A stretch of 9,921 bases of DNA from Planctomycetaceae bacterium. Its GTDB lineage: Bacteria > Planctomycetota > UBA1135 > GCA-002686595. Within the stretch, counting starts at the first letter, position 1. Every line of letters starts with the position of its first letter. The translations under genes and the position numbers were made by a program. The stretch covers positions 1-9,921 of the forward strand of contig JABWBL010000082.1 in assembly GCA_013360535.1 (NCBI GenBank), written 5' to 3'. Under the pieces are notes generated by a model. It ran no database searches, had not been told where the DNA came from, and saw only the letters and a list, made by a program, of their open reading frames with translations. This document shows, in pieces, positions 7,332 through 9,921 of this stretch.

Positions 7332-7411
7332 GCTGGGACGAGGGGACCGGGCAGTTGCGGGGCGGGGAGGGCCGTGGGGCAGGAAACGTGGGGCGCGGCT
7401 CTAGGCGCGCA

Positions 7412-7978
7412 TCACGCGTAGGGCAGGTAGGCGCCGTCGAGCGTCCACTGGCCCTTCTCCTCCTGGAACTTCGTGTTCTTGTCGATCAGGATCTGGCCGT
7501 CCTCGGCCAGCGCGATCTTGTAGCGCTCGAGCGGACGCGGGGCGGGACCCTCGACGTTGACGCCGGAACGCACGAAGCCCGAGCCGTGGCACGGGCACTT
7601 GAACTTCTCGTCGGACTGCAGCCAGTTGGGCGTGCAACCCAGGTGCGTGCAGACCGTGGAGAGCGCATAGAAGCCCGCCGGCTCGCGCACGATCCACACG
7701 CCGTAGGCGGCCTTGAAGCGCTCGTCGACGGCGCCGACGGCGAACTCCGTGGGGAAACCGGCCTTGAACTCCTGCGGCGGCTCGTAGAGCACGTTGGGCA
7801 TCAGGAAACGCAGCATCGCACCACCACCGGCGGCGCCGGCGGCGGCGAAGGCCGCCCATCCGAGCCCGAGCGTGGAGAAGAACCCGCGCCGGGAGATGTC
7901 GCCGCGCAACGGAGCGGTGCGCAGCGGGGGAGGCTGGAAGTCAGGCTGACTGGGGGTCGAGGACTTGTCGTCGGCCAC
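7412..7978 (-). CDS. petC: Rieske [2Fe-2S] protein of the bc/b6f-type complex, Tat-exported
   Basis: Starting from the GTG at 7976-7978 the protein has 188 residues. Residues 29-34 (SRRGFF) followed by an Ala/Gly-rich hydrophobic stretch (about 35-60) form a Tat signal-anchor, as is usual for Rieske proteins. The cluster-binding motifs are C110-T-H112-L-G-C115 and C128-P-C130-H131-G-S-G. C110, H112, C128 and H131 should bind the cluster, and C115-C130 form the family disulfide. GPAPRPLERY and DGQILID complete the fold, with an added tail of about 22 residues. The frame stays open upstream to a TTG at 8128, but those 50 extra residues are low-complexity Pro/Ser/Arg and would push the Tat motif to residue 79, so I prefer the GTG. 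No clear ribosome site supports either start. It begins the run Rieske, b6, subunit IV, octaheme cytochrome. Confidence 0.93.
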   Translation of the reverse strand: MADDKSSTPSQPDFQPPPLRTAPLRGDISRRGFFSTLGLGWAAFAAAGAAGGGAMLRFLMPNVLYEPPQEFKAGFPTEFAVGAVDERFKAAYGVWIVREPAGFYALSTVCTHLGCTPNWLQSDEKFKCPCHGSGFVRSGVNVEGPAPRPLERYKIALAEDGQILIDKNTKFQEEKGQWTLDGAYLPYA

Positions 7979-8188
7979 GTCGTTGGCTCTGGGGCTGGTT
8001 CTAAAGAGGCGCGGACGGGGGTCCGGGGCGGCCCGGCGCGTTGCCCTTCCCGTGGAGGGGCTCGGCGCAGTCGGAACCACGCTGGATAGAGAGACCGAGA
8101 GGATGGGGAGTTGTGGGCCGGAAGGCAAGCCCTCGCGCGGGCCGAAAACCCGCGGAACGCCTACGCACTCCCGACGGATCCGAAGCGC
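7979..8188 (-). promoter_or_regulatory. Gene-free leader between the HEAT-repeat gene and the Rieske gene, likely promoter region
   Basis: This 210-bp stretch holds no convincing gene. It is the longest gap within the run of complex genes and so the likeliest site for a promoter of the Rieske-led operon. I cannot point to clear -35/-10 boxes. Near the HEAT gene end there is a 6-bp stem (8136-8141 with 8149-8154, 7-nt loop), too short and without a convincing U-run to call as a terminator. An upstream extension of the Rieske frame (to 8128) overlaps this stretch but looks non-coding. Confidence 0.4.
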
Positions 8189-9142
8189 TCAGGGCGACTG
8201 AAGAGCCCGCATCGCCGCCTCGCGCACCTGGGGGCTCGCGTCGGACTTGGCGACTTCCTCGAGCAGGGGACGGTCCTCGGGGCGCCGCAGGCGTCCCAGA
8301 CCGGCCACGGCGTGCAAGCGGGTCGTCTCGACCAGTCGGTCCGAGGCGAACTTGGCCGGATTCTGGGCCCGCACCGCCGCGTAGCTCTGCGGATCGACCA
8401 GCTCGCGCAAGACGGCCGCTCCGCGCGCGTCGCCCAGATGCGAGAGCGAGATCGCCGCCTGGCCGCGCAGCTCGAGCGAGGGGTCGTCGATCAGGCCCGC
8501 GAGCGCCTCCTTCGAGGCCTCCGAGGGCTGGTTCTGGAGCACCGCCGCCGCCGCCTGGCGCAGGAAGCTCTCCTCGTGCCGCAGGAACGGGATCACCCGG
8601 GCCGCCGCGCGCTCGTCCTGCAGCCACGAGATCGCCATCAGGGCCGAGATGCGCAGCTGGCCGTCCTTGTCCTGGTCCGCGGTCGCGTCGAGGAACACCG
8701 ACAGGCGCTCGAAGGCCGCCGGATCGCCGTAGAGCGCGGAGAGCTGCGCGATCGCGAGCCCGCGGTGCGTCGGCTCCTCGTCCTTGGAGACCTCCTCCCA
8801 GGCGCGCGCCAGCCGCTCCTTGAAGTCGGGCCCCACCGGCCACGGCTCGGGCTTGCCTTCCGAGCGCGCCTTGCCGTTCTCCAGCGCCTGCGAGACGAGG
8901 CTCATCGCCGCCTGCTTGCGCTCGTTGAGGCCGCCCTCGACGACGCGGGCGAGGTTCTCCTCGATGCTCGTCTCCTCGCCCGTGATCGCCCCGAAGGACA
9001 CGAACACGAGCACCAGCACGCCGACCACCATGAACGGCACGACGACCAGCGGCACGAGCAGGTTCTTGTAGGGAGACTCGGGGGCGGGCGTCCCGGGCTC
9101 GGCGGGATCCGGGTCGGGGACTTCGATGGTGCGGTCGCTCAT
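8189..9142 (-). CDS. Membrane-anchored HEAT-repeat protein
   Basis: A 317-residue protein with an acidic, Pro-rich N-terminus (1-26), one strong transmembrane helix (about 27-52), and then an all-helical region to the end. From about residue 125 the region shows HEAT-type pairs of short helices with recurring Ala/Leu and Asp/Arg patterns, for example around 160-190, 191-220, 224-250 and 275-312. No catalytic motif is visible. HEAT repeats are protein-binding scaffolds, so an assembly, docking or stability role for the electron-transfer complex is plausible from its place just upstream of the Rieske gene, but this is inference. The orientation of the repeat domain relative to the membrane is not certain. 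Its leader ends CCCGAGCCTTCC-ATG with no Shine-Dalgarno site, nearly the same leader as the cupredoxin at 981-1733. Confidence 0.75.
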   Translation of the reverse strand: MSDRTIEVPDPDPAEPGTPAPESPYKNLLVPLVVVPFMVVGVLVLVFVSFGAITGEETSIEENLARVVEGGLNERKQAAMSLVSQALENGKARSEGKPEPWPVGPDFKERLARAWEEVSKDEEPTHRGLAIAQLSALYGDPAAFERLSVFLDATADQDKDGQLRISALMAISWLQDERAAARVIPFLRHEESFLRQAAAAVLQNQPSEASKEALAGLIDDPSLELRGQAAISLSHLGDARGAAVLRELVDPQSYAAVRAQNPAKFASDRLVETTRLHAVAGLGRLRRPEDRPLLEEVAKSDASPQVREAAMRALQSP

Positions 9143-9178
9143 GGAAGGCTCGGGGAGAGGTTGGAGAGGCAGGGGTCA

Positions 9179-9203
9179 GAGACCGTGAAGAAATCACGGT
9201 CTC
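9179..9203. repeat. Perfect 10-bp hairpin in the spacer upstream of the HEAT gene
   Basis: The arms GAGACCGTGA (9179-9188) and TCACGGTCTC (9194-9203) pair without mismatch around a 5-nt loop. It belongs to a cluster with the stems at 9209-9229 and 9242-9293. It could end transcription from the upstream gene or fold in the HEAT-gene leader. There is no U-run on the minus strand. Confidence 0.8.
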
Positions 9204-9208
9204 GCCGT

Positions 9209-9229
9209 CCGCGCCGCCCTGCGGCGCGG
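9209..9229. repeat. Perfect 9-bp GC hairpin in the same spacer
   Basis: The arms CCGCGCCGC (9209-9217) and GCGGCGCGG (9221-9229) pair perfectly around a CCT loop. It lies 5 bp from the neighbouring 10-bp hairpin. GC-only stems are easier to get by chance in this DNA, so it is weaker evidence on its own. Confidence 0.65.
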
Positions 9230-9241
9230 CGCAACAAGTAC

Positions 9242-9293
9242 CTGAGAGGTCGTACGATCGATTTCTTCACGCCCTCTCTTCACGACCTCTCAG
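9242..9293. repeat. 12-bp inverted repeat enclosing a 13-bp tandem repeat, overlapping the stop of the upstream gene
   Basis: CTGAGAGGTCGT (9242-9253) and ACGACCTCTCAG (9282-9293) are perfect inverted repeats with a 28-nt interior. The right arm contains the TGA stop (9290-9292) of the 9290-9921 gene. Within it, 9264-9276 and 9277-9289 are tandem direct repeats of 13 bp with one mismatch. In addition 9260-9271 is the exact inverse of 9184-9195 (12 bp), linking this element to the first hairpin. The shared unit is GAG-N-N-CGTGAAGA, present once on the plus strand and twice on the minus strand. It resembles a short intergenic mosaic or a terminator-like module, and is not a CRISPR array. Confidence 0.8.
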
Positions 9294-9921
9294 CCGCCGT
9301 CGCGGCGGCCGGAGACGATCGCGTTGGCCTCTTCGCGCGCGAAGGCCTCGAGGCGCTCCTCGACCAGGGTCGCCGACTGGCGGGCGAGGTACTGCTGCGC
9401 GCGCGTCCACAGCTCGGCGCGCACCATGAATCCCAAGCCGCTGATCGACTTCTGCTTGGTGAGCGCGGCCTCGCTCAGCTCCGACTTCAGCACCTCGAAG
9501 TAGCGCAGCGCCGCGCGCCGGTGCGCGTGCACCGACGCCGCCAGCCACAGCCCGAGGTCGTCGACGTAGCTCACCAGCGCCTCGCGCGCGGCCTCGTCCT
9601 CGGGCGCCGCCAGCAGCGCCTCGACGAGCATGCGGTAGTTCGAGCCCTCGGTGCCCGGCAGGATCGTGTTCTCGTTGAAGATTTGCTGGAAGCTGGTCGC
9701 GACGCGCGTGACGACGCGCTCGAAGTTGCGGAAGCCGAGGTACTGCTCGCCGACCAGGAATTCCTCGACCGAACGGCCCGTGAGCGGCCCGTGGGTGTGG
9801 GAGTCCTCCTCGACGAGGCGCCGCAGGGTGTCGAGCGTCACGCCCGAGCGCGCGACCACGGCCGGCGCGGCTCCACCGCCGACGAGCTTGGTGCGCGCCT
9901 GCAGCAGGTCGCGCGTCAGGC
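9290..9921 (-). CDS. Unrecognised helical protein, C-terminal part (partial, cut by window edge)
   Basis: The frame is open from the right edge of the window to a TGA at 9290-9292, giving at least 210 residues. A GTG at 9857-9859 could in principle start it, but the frame continues upstream through LTRDLLQARTKLVGGGAAP to the edge with the same codon habit, so the true start is probably outside. The visible part is predicted to be mostly alpha-helical, charged and without transmembrane segments, cysteines or an evident catalytic motif. I do not recognise the family. It ends inside the inverted repeat at 9242-9293 and is 147 bp from the HEAT-repeat gene on the same strand, so a shared transcript is possible but not shown. 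Confidence 0.7.
   Translation of the reverse strand, partial: LTRDLLQARTKLVGGGAAPAVVARSGVTLDTLRRLVEEDSHTHGPLTGRSVEEFLVGEQYLGFRNFERVVTRVATSFQQIFNENTILPGTEGSNYRMLVEALLAAPEDEAAREALVSYVDDLGLWLAASVHAHRRAALRYFEVLKSELSEAALTKQKSISGLGFMVRAELWTRAQQYLARQSATLVEERLEAFAREEANAIVSGRRDGG

Noticed and set aside
5715..7421. Long plus-strand open frame opposite the two cytochrome b halves
   Set aside because: It is low-complexity Arg/Glu/His-rich translation, and the minus strand encodes clear b6 and subunit IV proteins.
1775..7978. Alternative complex III
   Set aside because: There is no NrfD-like or molybdopterin-type subunit. The genes encode Rieske and cytochrome b proteins.
8012..8025. Small 5-bp stem in the Rieske leader
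   Set aside because: It is short and GC-only, expected by chance in this composition.
7979..8128. N-terminal extension of the Rieske protein to a TTG at 8128
   Set aside because: The 50 added residues are Pro/Ser/Arg low-complexity and place the Tat motif too deep. The GTG at 7978 gives a normal Rieske length.
8001..9197. A 398-codon minus-strand frame overlapping the HEAT gene in another phase
   Set aside because: It reads as Arg/Gly/Pro/Ala-rich low-complexity sequence, while the 8189-9142 frame gives a membrane helix and regular HEAT helices.
9179..9293. CRISPR array or insertion sequence
   Set aside because: The repeats are too few, face both orientations and have no regular spacers. 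There is no transposase in the window.

Overview
The window is GC-rich bacterial DNA. It is dominated by a minus-strand gene cluster for a quinol-oxidising Rieske/cytochrome b complex. Gene content and style suggest Planctomycetota or a neighbouring lineage: a split b6-type cytochrome b, a giant multiheme cytochrome with an N-terminal anchor and coiled coil, cupredoxins with a carboxypeptidase-regulatory-like tail, a HEAT-repeat membrane protein, and few Shine-Dalgarno sites. This taxonomic call is an inference, because there is no rRNA or other marker in the window.

Layout in transcription order on the minus strand (high to low coordinates): an unrecognised helical protein cut by the window edge (9290-9921); a 147-bp spacer crowded with inverted and direct repeats (9143-9289); a membrane-anchored HEAT-repeat protein (8189-9142); a 210-bp gene-free leader (7979-8188); a Tat-exported Rieske protein starting at GTG (7412-7978); a cytochrome b6-like subunit (6555-7331); an enlarged subunit-IV-like cytochrome b C-terminal half (5400-6542); a 1192-residue octaheme cytochrome c (1775-5353); a cupredoxin (981-1733); a strong hairpin (922-958); and a second, paralogous cupredoxin (84-839). 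The last gene converges, with a 5-bp gap, on the tail of a plus-strand gene (1-78).

How the parts probably work together: quinol is oxidised at the Qo site formed by the b6-like and subunit-IV-like proteins. One electron goes over the b hemes (and a predicted covalent heme cn), the other to the Rieske cluster. No cytochrome c1 or cytochrome f gene lies in the cluster; the octaheme cytochrome sits where one would be expected and presumably takes the Rieske electron. The two periplasmic cupredoxins, with amicyanin-type Cys-x2-His-x2-Met copper loops, are candidate soluble carriers to a terminal acceptor. The order Rieske, b6, subunit IV, cytochrome and cupredoxin on one strand, with gaps of 12 to 80 bp, suggests one operon ending near the 922-958 hairpin.

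The points most worth a second look are the composite architecture (b6f-type core plus octaheme subunit plus tandem cupredoxins), the A-P-W-Y form of the Qo motif, the predicted heme cn cysteine, and the unusual palindromic spacer at 9179-9293.
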